A stretch of 64,000 bases of DNA from Gordonia namibiensis NBRC 108229 (GCF_000298235.1 NZ_BAHE01000002.1:310001-374000), one strand, 5' to 3'; counted from the stretch's first letter, positions 35,620 through 45,529 are shown. Program-made: numbers and translations. Notes: generated by a model from the sequence alone, not told the origin.

Positions 35620-36042
35620 TCACTCCAGGATGAATACCGGGATCTCTCGGTCGGTCTTGGTCTGGTACTCCGCGTAAGGCGGGAAGGCCGCCACCGCGAG
35701 CTCCCACCAGTGGGCACGCTCGTCGCCGCTGATCTCACGCGCGGTGAGTTCCTTGACCTCGGTTCCGTCCTGCACGGTCACCTGCGGGTTGGCCTTGACG
35801 TTGAAGTACCAGGCCGGATGCTCGGGAGCACCGCCCTTGGACGCGACCATCGCGTACTTGCCGTTCTCCTCCACCCGCATCAGCGGGACGTACCGCTTCT
35901 TGCCGGACTTCGCGCCGGTGGTGGTGAACAGGACGATCGGGCGGTCCATGACCTGGACACCCTCGGTGGTGCCCTGCTCGAGGATTTTCTGGGTCTGCTC
36001 GCGGACCCAGCCTTCAGGACTCAATTCTGCGTTGGCACTCAT
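35620..36042 (-). CDS. Deazaflavin (F420)-dependent nitroreductase family protein (DDN-like)
   Basis: 140 aa small split-barrel protein of the DDN family. Characteristic pieces are [55 protein letters not shown] (about residues 37-92) and a closing [21 protein letters not shown]. Family members use reduced F420 or act as quinone reductases; the natural substrate is often unknown. ATG 36042 was chosen because the extended frame upstream is not family-like. TetR 28 bp upstream on the same strand. Confidence 0.9.
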   Translation of the reverse strand: MSANAELSPEGWVREQTQKILEQGTTEGVQVMDRPIVLFTTTGAKSGKKRYVPLMRVEENGKYAMVASKGGAPEHPAWYFNVKANPQVTVQDGTEVKELTAREISGDERAHWWELAVAAFPPYAEYQTKTDREIPVFILE

Positions 36043-36070
36043 GGGGGCGATAACACCCCGCCTGACTTCT

Positions 36071-36685
36071 TTATTCCGGGACGTCCTCGGGCCGACGGTA
36101 CAAACCGTCGACGAACACACCGGCCAGCCGCTGGTTGTAGTCGAGTTCTCTTCCGGGCACGCGCTGGCACAGCAGCGCGATCGCGTGCAGTACTTCGGCA
36201 GCGCCGACGTCTGCACGTAGCTCGTCCGAGCCGGCCGCCAGCAGCGCGGCAACTGCCGGTTCGAGGCGATTCGCGAAGTGATCCGCCAGTGCATCGAACG
36301 CCGGATCTGGAGAGTGCAGCGCCGAGGCGAGACCCCGCTTGGTGCCGACGAACTCGGTGTACCGCCGGACCCAGGTCCTCAGCGCCTCGGCCGGTTGATG
36401 AGAACTCCGTAGCTCCTCGGCCAGTTCCACGCAGGCGTCGATCTCCTTCTCGAGTACGGCGGCCACCAGATCCGAACGCTTCGGAAAGTGGCGATAGAGA
36501 GTGCCCACGCCGACTCCGGCGAGGTCGGTGATCTCCTTGGCCGGCGCGTCCACCCCAACCTTCGCGAAGACGGTTTTCGCGGCATCGATCAGCGCGACGA
36601 CGTTGCGTTGCGCATCCGCCCGCTTCGGACGCGGTCGGGATCCGCCCTCGGCCACCTCGGCCGTGTCGGCGTCGTTGAAGTCCAC
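36071..36685 (-). CDS. TetR-family regulator
   Basis: 204 aa. N-terminal helix-turn-helix [35 protein letters not shown] (about residues 46-80), then an all-helical ligand-binding domain of TetR type. It is divergent from an aldo/keto reductase. The 150-bp intergenic space carries three identical palindromes, so it probably represses both that gene and itself. The DDN-like gene downstream could be part of the same unit. Confidence 0.93.
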   Translation of the reverse strand: MDFNDADTAEVAEGGSRPRPKRADAQRNVVALIDAAKTVFAKVGVDAPAKEITDLAGVGVGTLYRHFPKRSDLVAAVLEKEIDACVELAEELRSSHQPAEALRTWVRRYTEFVGTKRGLASALHSPDPAFDALADHFANRLEPAVAALLAAGSDELRADVGAAEVLHAIALLCQRVPGRELDYNQRLAGVFVDGLYRRPEDVPE

Positions 36686-36713
36686 GCCCCCACTCTTTCA
36701 CGAACAGACTTTC

Positions 36714-36781
36714 CGGAAAAGCATTCCGGAAACCCTTGTGTACCGGAACGCCGTTCCGTATATTAGCGGAATAGCATTCCG
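36714..36781. promoter_or_regulatory. Three CGGAA-N5-TTCCG operators in the TetR/AKR intergenic region
   Basis: Perfect 15-bp palindromes with the same 5-nt spacer occur at 36714-36728, 36744-36758 and 36767-36781. Start-to-start distances are 30 and 23 bp, near multiples of a helical turn. The outer arms extend further in two copies (CCGGAA..TTCCGG and GCGGAA..TTCCGC). They flank and overlap the rightward promoter and are the expected TetR binding sites. Confidence 0.85.
36736..36764 (+). promoter_or_regulatory. Promoter for the aldo/keto reductase gene
   Basis: -35 TTGTGT (36736-36741), 17-bp spacer, -10 TATATT (36759-36764). The middle operator occupies the spacer and the right-hand operator covers the transcription start area, so repressor occupancy would block it. 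Confidence 0.65.
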
Positions 36782-36835
36782 CTTAGGGGTCACGGCCGTC
36801 GGCCGACTCCGAACCCACCCCTCAGGGAGAACCTC

Positions 36836-37882
36836 ATGCACTACCGCCCACTCGGCCGAACCGGGATCAAGGTCAGCCCCTACGCGCTCGGCACACTGCT
36901 ACTCGGCGCGTCGATGGGAAACCCCGACCACGACGAATCGGTCCGCCTCATCAACACCGCCCTGGACGCCGGCATCAACTTCGTCGACACCGCAGACGCC
37001 TACTCCCTACCGCCGCACGGTGCGTCGGAGGTCGTCGTCGGCAAAGCACTCCGTGGTCGCCGCGAAAATGTGGTGCTGGCAACGAAATTCAGCCGCCCGA
37101 TGGGCGACGACCCAAACCGTCGGGGCGCTTCACGTCGATGGATCGTGACCGCGGTGGAAGAGTCCCTGCGTCGCCTACAGACCGACTACATCGACCTGTA
37201 TCAGGTCCACCTCCCCGACCCCGACACCGATCCGGAGGAAACCCTCTCCGCCCTCACCGATCTGATGAGCAGCGGCAAGATCCGCGCCATCGGTTCCTCC
37301 AACACCCCGGTCTCGGACATCGTCGATCAGCAGTGGATCGCCGACCGACACAGCCTGCGCCGGTTCCGCACCGAGCAGGCACCGTATTCACTTCTCAACC
37401 GGGGCATCGAAACCGAAGTACTGCCGACTGCGCAACGTTTCGGCATGGGAGTCATCGCCTGGGGCCCACTCGGCCAGGGGATGCTCACCGGCCGGGTCCG
37501 CCGGGGACAAGCGAACGACCTGGTCCGCTCCGGCATGATCAAGGCCCTCGACGACGAGAACCGGCTCGACGCGGTCGAGGAACTCGCCGCGCTGGCTGCC
37601 GAGTCGGGTATCCCCATGACCCACATGGCGATGTCGTTCGCCATCACACATCCCGGAATCACCAGCGCCCTGATCGGGCCGCGCACGATCCCGCAGCTTG
37701 AAGACCTTCTCAAAGGGCTCGAGGTCGCGCTGCCCGACGATGTCCTCGACCGCATCGACGAGATCGTCCCACCCGGAACGGATATCGGCAGGCTCGACCA
37801 GACCTATCTGCCCCCTGCTCTCCTCGACCCAGCCCTGAGACGTCGTCCTGTTCACGCCCTGCCGCCTGACCCGAACCGATGA
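36836..37882 (+). CDS. Aldo/keto reductase
   Basis: 348 aa (alpha/beta)8 barrel. Catalytic set visible: D51 and Y56 in DTADAY, K84 in ATKF, and H125 in LYQVHLPDPD. The C-terminal cofactor region MSFAITHPGITSALIGPRTIPQLED is the NADPH-binding loop. Substrate unknown. Start ATG 36836 has GGGAG about 8 nt upstream, and the divergent TetR gene with three operators controls it in the likely model. Confidence 0.93.
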   Translation: MHYRPLGRTGIKVSPYALGTLLLGASMGNPDHDESVRLINTALDAGINFVDTADAYSLPPHGASEVVVGKALRGRRENVVLATKFSRPMGDDPNRRGASRRWIVTAVEESLRRLQTDYIDLYQVHLPDPDTDPEETLSALTDLMSSGKIRAIGSSNTPVSDIVDQQWIADRHSLRRFRTEQAPYSLLNRGIETEVLPTAQRFGMGVIAWGPLGQGMLTGRVRRGQANDLVRSGMIKALDDENRLDAVEELAALAAESGIPMTHMAMSFAITHPGITSALIGPRTIPQLEDLLKGLEVALPDDVLDRIDEIVPPGTDIGRLDQTYLPPALLDPALRRRPVHALPPDPNR

Positions 37883-37969
37883 TGCGGCCCGGTGTCGTCA
37901 CCCGCCAGATGTCAGACCATGCCGCTACCGTGGGTGACGCCGGACCCCGCACGAGCGACAGAGACGCCG

Positions 37970-38494
37970 ATGACCGCAGCACACGATCCAGATGCCGAGA
38001 CGACGAGCACCGTTGCCATCTCGACACCGGTCGGGCGGCTACTGATCACCGGAGACGACGCCTCGATCGTCCGCGTCGCCTGGAGCAACGAGGACGCACA
38101 GTCCGATCTCTCGTCCGCGAAACCGGTTGTCGCAGAAGCGGTACGTCAGCTCCACGCCTACTTCGACGGTTCGTTGACGACGTTCGACCTCCCGATCGAA
38201 CTGTCCGGGGTGTCCGCATCGGCCCGCGCGGTCCTGACCGCCCTGCACCGCGACGTCCCGTCCGGCACAACCGTCACCTACGGGCAACTCGCGACGATGA
38301 GTGGCACCGGCATCCCCGCGCGCAGCGTCGGCTCGATCATGGGCATCAACCCGACTCCCCTGCTGATCCCCTGCCACCGCGTCGTCGCAGGTGACGGCCT
38401 GGGCGGATTCTCCGGCGGCCTCCCCGGTGAAGGTCTGGCGACCAAACGGTGGCTCCTCGAGTTCGAAGGTGCGCTCCCGCCGACGTTGTTCTGA
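37970..38494 (+). CDS. ogt: Methylated-DNA--protein-cysteine methyltransferase
   Basis: 174 aa DNA repair protein that removes the methyl group from O6-methylguanine in a suicide reaction. Acceptor cysteine C135 in LLIPCHRVV. The helix-turn-helix part TVTYGQLATMSGTGIPARSVGSIMGINPTP precedes it, and GGLPGEGLATKRWLLEFEG closes the domain. ATG 37970 begins the natural protein. The frame extends upstream to 37892 but that part is not family-like. Confidence 0.95.
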   Translation: MTAAHDPDAETTSTVAISTPVGRLLITGDDASIVRVAWSNEDAQSDLSSAKPVVAEAVRQLHAYFDGSLTTFDLPIELSGVSASARAVLTALHRDVPSGTTVTYGQLATMSGTGIPARSVGSIMGINPTPLLIPCHRVVAGDGLGGFSGGLPGEGLATKRWLLEFEGALPPTLF

Positions 38495-38570
38495 TCCGGA
38501 CGCAGCCCCCTCTCGATGAGCCCTTGACCCGAGGTGGGGCCCTCCGCCCGGAGTGCGCTGACCGGGAGGC

Positions 38571-40292
38571 TCAGACGATGAGCTCCCCGGCCCCGATCGT
38601 CGGGACCGCAGCGAGCAACTCGCGCGTGTAGGGATGCTCCGGGTCACCGAAGACGCGGTCGGCCTCTCCGTATTCGACGACCTCTCCCCCGCGCATCACC
38701 AGGATGTCGTCGGCGACGTGGTGGATGACGCCGAGATCGTGCGAGATGAAGACCAGCGAGACACCGGTTTCCACCTGCAACATCGCGAGCAGGTCGAGGA
38801 TGCGGGCCTGGATCGAGACATCGAGAGCCGACACCGGCTCATCGCACACGATCACCGACGGTTCCGGCGCCAGCGCACGGGCGATGGCGACACGCTGTCG
38901 CTGCCCTCCGGACAGGTGCAGCGGGTGACGCCGGCGGAACGCATCCGAGAGTCCGACACTGTCGAGCAACTCGGAGATGCGGTCGTCGAGCGCTGTTCCG
39001 CGCAGGTTCCGCGAACGCAGGCTGTCGCGCAGGATGCGTTCGACGTTCCACCGGGGATCGAAAGAGCTGAGCGGGTCCTGGTAGATGACGGAAATCTGAT
39101 GACGGTTCGCGCGTCGTTCGACATCGGACAGCGCACTCCACGGGCGCCCGTTCAACTCGACGGTCCCCGAGTCCGGGTCGGTCAGCCCGAGGACCATGCG
39201 TGCAGTTGTCGTTTTGCCCGACCCGGATTCGCCGACGATGCCGAGCGTCTTGCCGGGCAGGACGTCGAAGCTCACACCCTGTACCGCGGGTCGCTCCGTC
39301 TTGTTCCTGCCCTCGAAGGACTTTCGAAGATCGCGTACACGCAGCGCGGGAGGCGCACCGGCAGCGGAGGCCGTCGGGGGTTCCGGCAGCGTCTCGCCGC
39401 TGGTCAGGAGCGTGCCCTTGGAGGTGCGCGATGGCACCGACGACAGCAGGCTCTTCGTGTAGTCGTGCGTCGGGTTGCGCAGCACATCGTCGGTGGAGCC
39501 GTACTCGACGATCTCCCCCTGCCGCATCACCGCGACGCGGTCGGCAAGACGCGCGACGACCGCGAGGTCGTGGGAGATGAGGATGACGCCGTTGCCCCGG
39601 TCCTTCGCCTCGCCGAGGACGTCGAGGATCTGGGCCTGGACGGTGGCGTCGAGAGCGGTGGTCGGTTCGTCCGCGATGAGCAGTTTCGGGTCCTGGGCGA
39701 GAGCCGAGGCGATCAGCGCACGCTGTCGGAGACCACCGGAGAGTTCGTGCGGTCGCTGGGCAGCGCGAACGCCGGGTTCGGGAACCCCGACCAGCGTCAG
39801 TAGTTCGATGATCTTCTCCTCCCGTTCGGCACGTCGGCGCGGTGATCGGTTCCGGAAGAGACCGCCGCCGTGGGAGCCCGAGTGGGCGGTCAGGGCCTCC
39901 CCGATCTCGCTTCCGACGGTGCGCAGTTGATCCAACGACACCAGGGCGTCCTGGAGGACGAATCCGATGCCCCGACCGCGCAGACGACGCCAGTCCCGGT
40001 CCTTGTACCCGAGGAGGGAGCGACCGTCGAAAGCAACCGTCTCGGCGCTGATCCGGGCCCCTTCACCGGTGAGTCCGATGAGGGTGCGGGCGGTGACGGA
40101 CTTACCCGACCCGGATTCGCCGACGATCGCGAGGCATCCGCCTGCGTTCACCGAGAACGAGACTCCTTTGACCACCTCGCGGCCGCCGAAGGTCACGTGC
40201 AGGTCCCGGATCTCGGCGAGCGGTGTGGTGGAGTCGCCGGTGTCGGCGACGTCGTCGGTCCGGGCCTCGAGGGGAGTCGCGACTACGGTCAT
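38571..40292 (-). CDS. Fused dipeptide/oligopeptide-type ABC ATPase (DppD-DppF)
   Basis: 573 aa with two complete ABC domains. First: Walker A GESGSGKS, signature ELSGGLRQRALIASALAQDP, Walker B LLIADEPTTALD. Second: Walker A GESGSGKTTTARM, signature HLSGGQRQRVAIARAL, Walker B VIVCDEPVSALD. Powers the importer encoded by the next genes upstream in the operon. Start ATG 40292 overlaps the permease stop (ATGA), so the operon is translationally coupled from SBP to ATPase. Confidence 0.95.
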   Translation of the reverse strand: MTVVATPLEARTDDVADTGDSTTPLAEIRDLHVTFGGREVVKGVSFSVNAGGCLAIVGESGSGKSVTARTLIGLTGEGARISAETVAFDGRSLLGYKDRDWRRLRGRGIGFVLQDALVSLDQLRTVGSEIGEALTAHSGSHGGGLFRNRSPRRRAEREEKIIELLTLVGVPEPGVRAAQRPHELSGGLRQRALIASALAQDPKLLIADEPTTALDATVQAQILDVLGEAKDRGNGVILISHDLAVVARLADRVAVMRQGEIVEYGSTDDVLRNPTHDYTKSLLSSVPSRTSKGTLLTSGETLPEPPTASAAGAPPALRVRDLRKSFEGRNKTERPAVQGVSFDVLPGKTLGIVGESGSGKTTTARMVLGLTDPDSGTVELNGRPWSALSDVERRANRHQISVIYQDPLSSFDPRWNVERILRDSLRSRNLRGTALDDRISELLDSVGLSDAFRRRHPLHLSGGQRQRVAIARALAPEPSVIVCDEPVSALDVSIQARILDLLAMLQVETGVSLVFISHDLGVIHHVADDILVMRGGEVVEYGEADRVFGDPEHPYTRELLAAVPTIGAGELIV

Positions 40293-41230
40293 CGGGTGGT
40301 TCCTTCCAGACGGGCGCCGAGGTGGCGTCCCACGGTGGTGAATGCCAGGGCGGTGATCACGATGACAAGGCCCGGGAAGATCTCGAGCCACCAGGCCACG
40401 GTGATGTAGGTGCGTCCGGCGTCGAGCAGGGCGCCCCACTCGGGTGACGGGGGCGCGACGCCGAGACCGAGATAGGCCAACCCCGAGGCCCAGATGATCG
40501 CCTGACCGACGCCCAGTGTCGCGGTGACGATCATCGGTCGTAGTGCGTTGGGAGCGATGTGCTGCACGAGGATTCGCGTCCGCGAGTGCCCGAGCGCCGT
40601 CGCCGCCTCGATGTAGGCGGCATTGCGGACGGTCAGGACCTGGCCGCGGATGATACGTGCATAGCCCGGGGCGATACCGATCCCGATCGCGAAGATCAGC
40701 GTGTACGGGCCGGGGCCGAACACCGATGTCAGCAGGAGCCCGAGCAGGATCGTCGGGAAGGCGAACAGCACATCGATCCAACGATTGGCCAGAGCCTGCG
40801 CGATCCGCCCCGACAGGCCGGCCGTGATTCCCAGCGCCACGGCGAGGACCAGTGCCACCGCCACCGCTCCGAGACCGATGGCGAGGGACTGCTTGGTGCC
40901 GAAGATGATGCGGCTCAGCAAGTCTCGACCCGACAGGTCGGTACCGAACGGGTGCGCCCACGTCGGCGGCGACAGCGTCGCATCGAGGTCGATGGCAAGC
41001 GGGTCGTACGGAGCGATCAGACCAGGTACGACCGCTGCCAGGAACAGCAGGACGAGGACGCCGAGCGCGGCGATCACGGTGGGTGGCAGCGCCCACGGCC
41101 GGCGCGAGGTCTCCGGCAGTGCGGTGACCGTGCTCCGTGAGGTCTTGATCGACGAGGTCTTGTCGGATGATGTCGCCTCAGACGACGCCGAGTTGGGTGC
41201 CGTCCCGGTGGACGGTTTCTGGATGGTCAC
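40289..41230 (-). CDS. Dipeptide-type ABC permease (DppC-like)
   Basis: 313 aa. The cytoplasmic N terminus (about 60 residues, Ser/Thr-rich) precedes six membrane helices. The DppC N-terminal motif is seen in HPFGTDLSGRDLLSRIIFGTKQSLAIG and the permease EAA loop in AAYIEAATALGHSRTRILVQHIAPNAL. GTG 41230 overlaps the DppB stop (GTGA). Forms a heterodimer with the upstream permease. Confidence 0.94.
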   Translation of the reverse strand: MTIQKPSTGTAPNSASSEATSSDKTSSIKTSRSTVTALPETSRRPWALPPTVIAALGVLVLLFLAAVVPGLIAPYDPLAIDLDATLSPPTWAHPFGTDLSGRDLLSRIIFGTKQSLAIGLGAVAVALVLAVALGITAGLSGRIAQALANRWIDVLFAFPTILLGLLLTSVFGPGPYTLIFAIGIGIAPGYARIIRGQVLTVRNAAYIEAATALGHSRTRILVQHIAPNALRPMIVTATLGVGQAIIWASGLAYLGLGVAPPSPEWGALLDAGRTYITVAWWLEIFPGLVIVITALAFTTVGRHLGARLEGTTR

Positions 41231-42249
41231 GGGACCTCGATCCGGGGGTCGATGACGGTGTAGAGGAAGTCGACCAGCAGGTTGGCGACGGTGTAGATGG
41301 CGGCGACGAGCACGACGATGCCGCTGACCAGCGGGACGTCGCGCGAGCTGGCGGCTGCGACGAGGGTCTGTCCGATTCCGGCCCGGGCGAAGACGGTCTC
41401 GGCGATGACCGCACCCGAGAGCAGCGCACCCATGGCCCAACCGGACACGGTGACAGCAGGGATGACCGAGTGGCGCAGCACATGTCGAGCACGAACCGAC
41501 AGGTCGCCGAGACCACGGCTTCGAGCAGTGAGAACGAAAGGCTGGTCGAGTGCCCGGGCGAACTCGTCGCGAGCGATGCTGCCGAGGAACCCGGCCAGCG
41601 GTATCGCCAGCGTGAGCACCGGCAGGACCAGTCCTCGCAGCGAGTTGCCGCTCTCGACCGGGAACCAGGCGAGATCGATGGCGAAGACCACCAACAGGAT
41701 CGACCCCAGCCAGTACTGCGGGAGACCGGCGCTCACGGTCTCGAGCAGGGCGCCGAGCGCTCCGCCCGGACCGCGGCGGCCGGCGGTCAGCGTCGTGGTC
41801 ACCAGGACCAGCAGCCAGGCCACGACCAGGGCGCTGACGGTGAGTACCAGGGTGGGACCCAGCTGGGCGGCGATCACGTCGGTGACGGGTTCACTCAGCT
41901 GGTACGACGTCCCGAGGTCACCGCGCAGCAGGCCCTGGAGGTAGTGCAGGTACTGCTGCCAGATCGAATCGGTGAACCCGAACTGGTCGTTGACCGGGCC
42001 CAGTTCGTCAGGAGTGCGTTCGCGGCTCTCCCCCGACGACAGGTTCAACAGCAACGTCGCGCGGTCACCGGGTGCGAGCACCTGCAGGAGGAACGTGACC
42101 GTCGCAGCCGCCCACAGCACGAACACGGCCGAGCCGAGTTTGCCGAGCCAGCGGAGCCACACCGCGGAGCCTCCGCGGCGTCGACTCCGGACCCGCTCGG
42201 GCGCCGACTCCGGGTCGATGATCGTCGTCTTGTCGACCCGGATGGTCAT
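41227..42249 (-). CDS. Dipeptide-type ABC permease (DppB-like)
   Basis: 340 aa with six helices. Family features: WLGKLGSAVFVLWAAATVTFLLQVLAPGD at the N terminus, the DPxxPVTDVI-like LGTSYQLSEPVTDVIAAQLGPT, and the C-terminal EAA-like loop LGDLSVRARHVLRHSVIPAVTVSGW. ATGA overlap with the SBP gene (42246-42249). Confidence 0.94.
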   Translation of the reverse strand: MTIRVDKTTIIDPESAPERVRSRRRGGSAVWLRWLGKLGSAVFVLWAAATVTFLLQVLAPGDRATLLLNLSSGESRERTPDELGPVNDQFGFTDSIWQQYLHYLQGLLRGDLGTSYQLSEPVTDVIAAQLGPTLVLTVSALVVAWLLVLVTTTLTAGRRGPGGALGALLETVSAGLPQYWLGSILLVVFAIDLAWFPVESGNSLRGLVLPVLTLAIPLAGFLGSIARDEFARALDQPFVLTARSRGLGDLSVRARHVLRHSVIPAVTVSGWAMGALLSGAVIAETVFARAGIGQTLVAAASSRDVPLVSGIVVLVAAIYTVANLLVDFLYTVIDPRIEVP

Positions 42250-43913
42250 CGCACAAACCTCGCATCCGCGAACACTGGTTCACCTTGGGATTTCTCGACC
42301 CACACGTCGTGCAGCTTGGGATCGGCCGCGATCGAGGTCGTCTGTGTGTAGAGGCCGATCGACAGTGCCTGGTCACCGATCAGCTTCTGGGCCTTGCTGT
42401 AGAACTCGCGCTGCTCGGCCGGGTCCGCCGAACTGTTGGCCTTCTCGATGAAACCCTGCAGGACCGGGTCGTTGTAGTAGGCCGTGTTGTGCGGGTTGGG
42501 CGAATCCTCGAGCCGCTGACGCCAGTTGATGTGGAGCAGTCCCGGGGTCGGGCTCGTCCAGTAGCCGACGTAGGCGTCGTAGGTGGGCGCCTTGGCGTAG
42601 TTGCCGCCGAAGTACTCGCTCTGCGTCGCCGGGACGAGTTCGATGTCGAAACCGACGTCGCGCGCCTGGTAGGCGATGTTCTGCAGGATCGCCGCCCCCT
42701 CGGGTCCGACGATGGCGTCGGCGGCGTACACCACGCGTGCGGTGAGACGCCGGCCGTCCTTGGTGCGGATGCCGTCGGAGTCGCGGGCAGTCCAACCGGC
42801 CTGGTCGAGCAGAGCATTCGCCTTGTCCGGGTTCCGGACATAGGCGCCGGCGGCCGGGTCGTAGTCTGGGGTGCTCTGACTCAGCGCGCCGTTCGAGTTG
42901 AACGGCACGACGCCGAGAAAGGCTGTCTCGACTGCCTTCTCGCGGTCGGCCGAGTAGGCGAACGCCTGACGCACCCGGACGTCGTCGAATGGTGCGTGGT
43001 CGACGTTGAGAGTGATCGCGTTGGGGCGTCCCGGCGTCACGTACTGCTTGGTCTGGAACCGCGTTGTCGCGTCAGCCCAGTTGATGGCCGGGACGTTGTA
43101 GATGACATCGGATGATCCGCTGGTCAACGAGCCGTACCGCAGCACCGGGTCCTTGAGGAACTTCCAGATCACCTTGTCGACATAGGCGGGGCCCTGGTGT
43201 TTCGCGTTGGCCGGTGCCGAGTTGTAGTCCGGGTTCCGCACGAAGGTGATGCTGCGGTTGCGATCCCAGCGTTCGATGATGAACGGTCCGGACCCGACGG
43301 GCTTGGAGCAGTTCTCTTTCTTCCCCCGCGCGAGCGCGGTCGGCGACTGAATCCCGAAGTAGCCCTGGGTCAGAACCGTCAGCAGCGGACTGTACGGCTG
43401 CTTCAGGTGCAGGGCATAGGTGTTGCGATCGAGAACCTCGCCGCCGGCGTAGTACTGCCCGATGTAGGCCATCACCGTTCCGTTGGGGGCGTCCGGATCG
43501 AGGTACTTGTCGAAGTTGGTCTTCACCGCGGCCGCGTCGAGATCGGTTCCGTCGCTGAACTTCACATCGGGCTTGAGGCGGAAGGTGTAGGTCTTGCGAT
43601 CCGGGGAGATCTCCCAGCTCGTCGCCAGCCACGGCACCACCGTCCCGTCGTCGTCGAGCGAGACGAGGTTGTCGAGATATTGCCGTGCGAGATAAGCGTT
43701 CTGCACCCAGCCGCCGTGGATGCACGGTGGTTCCTGCTCGTGTCCGTACTCGATGACGCCGCCGTCGAGGTAGTCGCCGGCCGCTGCGGGAACGCCAGTC
43801 GACGTACCGTCTCCGGTGGCCGGGCGTTCGCCGCACGCCGACAGCAGCGCAGCGGCCGACAGGCCGACTGCCAGTAGGGCTCGAGTCCGTCTGGAACGGA
43901 CAGATCTGAACAC
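42246..43913 (-). CDS. ABC transporter substrate-binding lipoprotein, SBP family 5
   Basis: 555 aa. Signal peptide with lipobox LLSAC (C27), then the periplasmic-type SBP_bac_5 fold: GGVIEYGHEQEPPCIHGG, a W-S-x2-P-D-x-KTYTFRLKPDVKFSDGT segment, and VRQAFAYSADREKAV later. Family 5 proteins bind di- or oligopeptides, nickel-chelates, opines or organosulfur compounds. The two divergent sulfur-type monooxygenases suggest an organosulfur ligand. GTG 43913 has GAGGAG about 10 nt upstream. Confidence 0.93.
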   Translation of the reverse strand: MFRSVRSRRTRALLAVGLSAAALLSACGERPATGDGTSTGVPAAAGDYLDGGVIEYGHEQEPPCIHGGWVQNAYLARQYLDNLVSLDDDGTVVPWLATSWEISPDRKTYTFRLKPDVKFSDGTDLDAAAVKTNFDKYLDPDAPNGTVMAYIGQYYAGGEVLDRNTYALHLKQPYSPLLTVLTQGYFGIQSPTALARGKKENCSKPVGSGPFIIERWDRNRSITFVRNPDYNSAPANAKHQGPAYVDKVIWKFLKDPVLRYGSLTSGSSDVIYNVPAINWADATTRFQTKQYVTPGRPNAITLNVDHAPFDDVRVRQAFAYSADREKAVETAFLGVVPFNSNGALSQSTPDYDPAAGAYVRNPDKANALLDQAGWTARDSDGIRTKDGRRLTARVVYAADAIVGPEGAAILQNIAYQARDVGFDIELVPATQSEYFGGNYAKAPTYDAYVGYWTSPTPGLLHINWRQRLEDSPNPHNTAYYNDPVLQGFIEKANSSADPAEQREFYSKAQKLIGDQALSIGLYTQTTSIAADPKLHDVWVEKSQGEPVFADARFVR

Positions 43914-43924
43914 GCCAGGTACTC

Positions 43925-43936
43925 CTCGATATCGAG
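43925..43936. promoter_or_regulatory. Palindrome CTCGATATCGAG upstream of the SBP gene
   Basis: 12-bp perfect palindrome in the 209-bp space between the divergent SBP and DszA-like genes, 11 bp before the SBP start. Flanking ACT..AGT extends it with a one-base bulge. Could be an operator, but its position over the ribosome-site region makes any role uncertain. Confidence 0.35.
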
Positions 43937-44122
43937 AGTCGTGAATCGACAGTGGTGGAAAGCCGACTAGAACAAGGTCGGACCGCGGGGATCGGCGGGC
44001 CGGCGCCGATGTCGCGACACGCTGAAACGGCAGCGGTGACCCGCGGTCAGCTCGTACGGTAATGATCGGCGGCGTCGACGTCAGTCTTTGGATTCACCCT
44101 GAGCACAACGACGCACGGGACG

Positions 44123-45529
44123 ATGGGCGAAAGTACCGTCGTCCGGGTGTCAGAGCCAAAACCCTTGCGTTTCGCCGCATTCGTGATGAACACGACGTCC
44201 CACATCCTGCACGGGGCATGGCGTGCTCCCGATGCGCGACAGACGGACTTCAACTCCCTCCAGCACTGGATCGACCTCGCAAAGACGTTGGAAGAGGCCA
44301 GATTCGACTTCATCTTCTTCGCCGACGTCGTCGGACTCTACGACGACTACCAGGGCGACTGGAAGAAGTTCGTCGACACCGGCCTACAGATCCCGAGCAA
44401 CGATCCGCTGGTTCTCGCCTCCGCGCTCGCATCGCACACCGAGAACCTCGGCATCGCGATCACCAGCTCGATCCTGCAGGAACACCCCTTCGACTTCGCC
44501 CGCAAGATCTCCACACTCGATCACGCCTCCAACGGTCGAATCGCGTGGAACATCGTCACCAGCCTGTCCCAGAACGCCTGGCGCAACTTCGGATACGACG
44601 GCATCACCGCCCACGACGATCGCTACGCATGGGCCGAGGAGTACGTCGACGTCGTCTACAAGCTCTGGGAGGGCAGCTGGGACGACGGCGCCCTGATCCA
44701 GGACAAGGTCCGCGGCATCCACGCCGATTTCGACAAGGTGCACAAGATCCATCACGTCGGCGACCGGTACCGCGTCGAGGGACCCCACCTGGTCGCCCCG
44801 TCGCCGCAGCGCACACCGGTGCTGTTCCAGGCAGGCTCGTCGCCCACGGGCCGTCGGTTCGCCGCACGCAACGCCGAGGCACAGTTCATCGTGTCACCCA
44901 CGCCGCAGGCGGCGAAGGGACTCGTCGACGACACCCGCCGTCTGGCCGCCGCGGCCGGCCGCGATCCGCAGGACATCCAGTTCTTCCAGGGACTCTCCTT
45001 CGTCATCGGCAGCACCGAGGAGGAGGCACGGCGGAAGGCCGCCGAGCTCGACGAGTACATCGATCCGAGCACGATCATCGCCCACTCTGCGGGTGGTCTC
45101 GGGTTCGATCTCGGGTTCTACGACCTCGACACCCCGATCGGCGAGATCAAGACCGAGGGCACGCAGAGCACGCTGCTGTGGCTGCGCGAGGCCGTGCCCG
45201 ACCGTGAGCCGACCGTCCGCGACCTGGCAGAACTGCGCAGCCGCAGTGGACGCGTCGTCGGCACGCCGGAGCAGATCGCCGATCGCCTCGCCGAATGGCG
45301 CGACGCGGGGGTCGGTGGCGTCAACGTCATCAACGCGACGATCCCGAACAGCTACATCGAGTTCGCCGAGCATGTCCTGCCGGTATTGCGTGAGCGCGGA
45401 CTGGCCCAACGGGAGTACGCGCCGGGCACCAGCCGGCGCAAGCTGACGGGCCGGGACACCCTCCCGGACACGCATCCCGCCGCGGCCTACCGGGGCGCGT
45501 TCGCCGAGAAGGTCGAGGTGCCCGCATGA
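44123..45529 (+). CDS. FMN-dependent monooxygenase of the DszA/NtaA/SnaA type
   Basis: 468 aa luciferase-like protein. Family pieces: the HGAWRAPDARQTDFNSLQHWIDLAKTLEEARFDFIFFADVVG start; SSILQEHPFDFARKISTLDHASNGRIAWNIVTS; PVLFQAGSSPTGRRFAARNAEAQF; VGTPEQIADRLAEW near the end. DszA-type enzymes oxidise sulfones, NtaA-type nitrilotriacetate. The neighbours (DszC-like acyl-CoA-dehydrogenase-fold enzyme and a divergent importer) favour an organosulfur substrate. It needs a separate flavin reductase, which is not in the window. Confidence 0.86.
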   Translation: MGESTVVRVSEPKPLRFAAFVMNTTSHILHGAWRAPDARQTDFNSLQHWIDLAKTLEEARFDFIFFADVVGLYDDYQGDWKKFVDTGLQIPSNDPLVLASALASHTENLGIAITSSILQEHPFDFARKISTLDHASNGRIAWNIVTSLSQNAWRNFGYDGITAHDDRYAWAEEYVDVVYKLWEGSWDDGALIQDKVRGIHADFDKVHKIHHVGDRYRVEGPHLVAPSPQRTPVLFQAGSSPTGRRFAARNAEAQFIVSPTPQAAKGLVDDTRRLAAAAGRDPQDIQFFQGLSFVIGSTEEEARRKAAELDEYIDPSTIIAHSAGGLGFDLGFYDLDTPIGEIKTEGTQSTLLWLREAVPDREPTVRDLAELRSRSGRVVGTPEQIADRLAEWRDAGVGGVNVINATIPNSYIEFAEHVLPVLRERGLAQREYAPGTSRRKLTGRDTLPDTHPAAAYRGAFAEKVEVPA

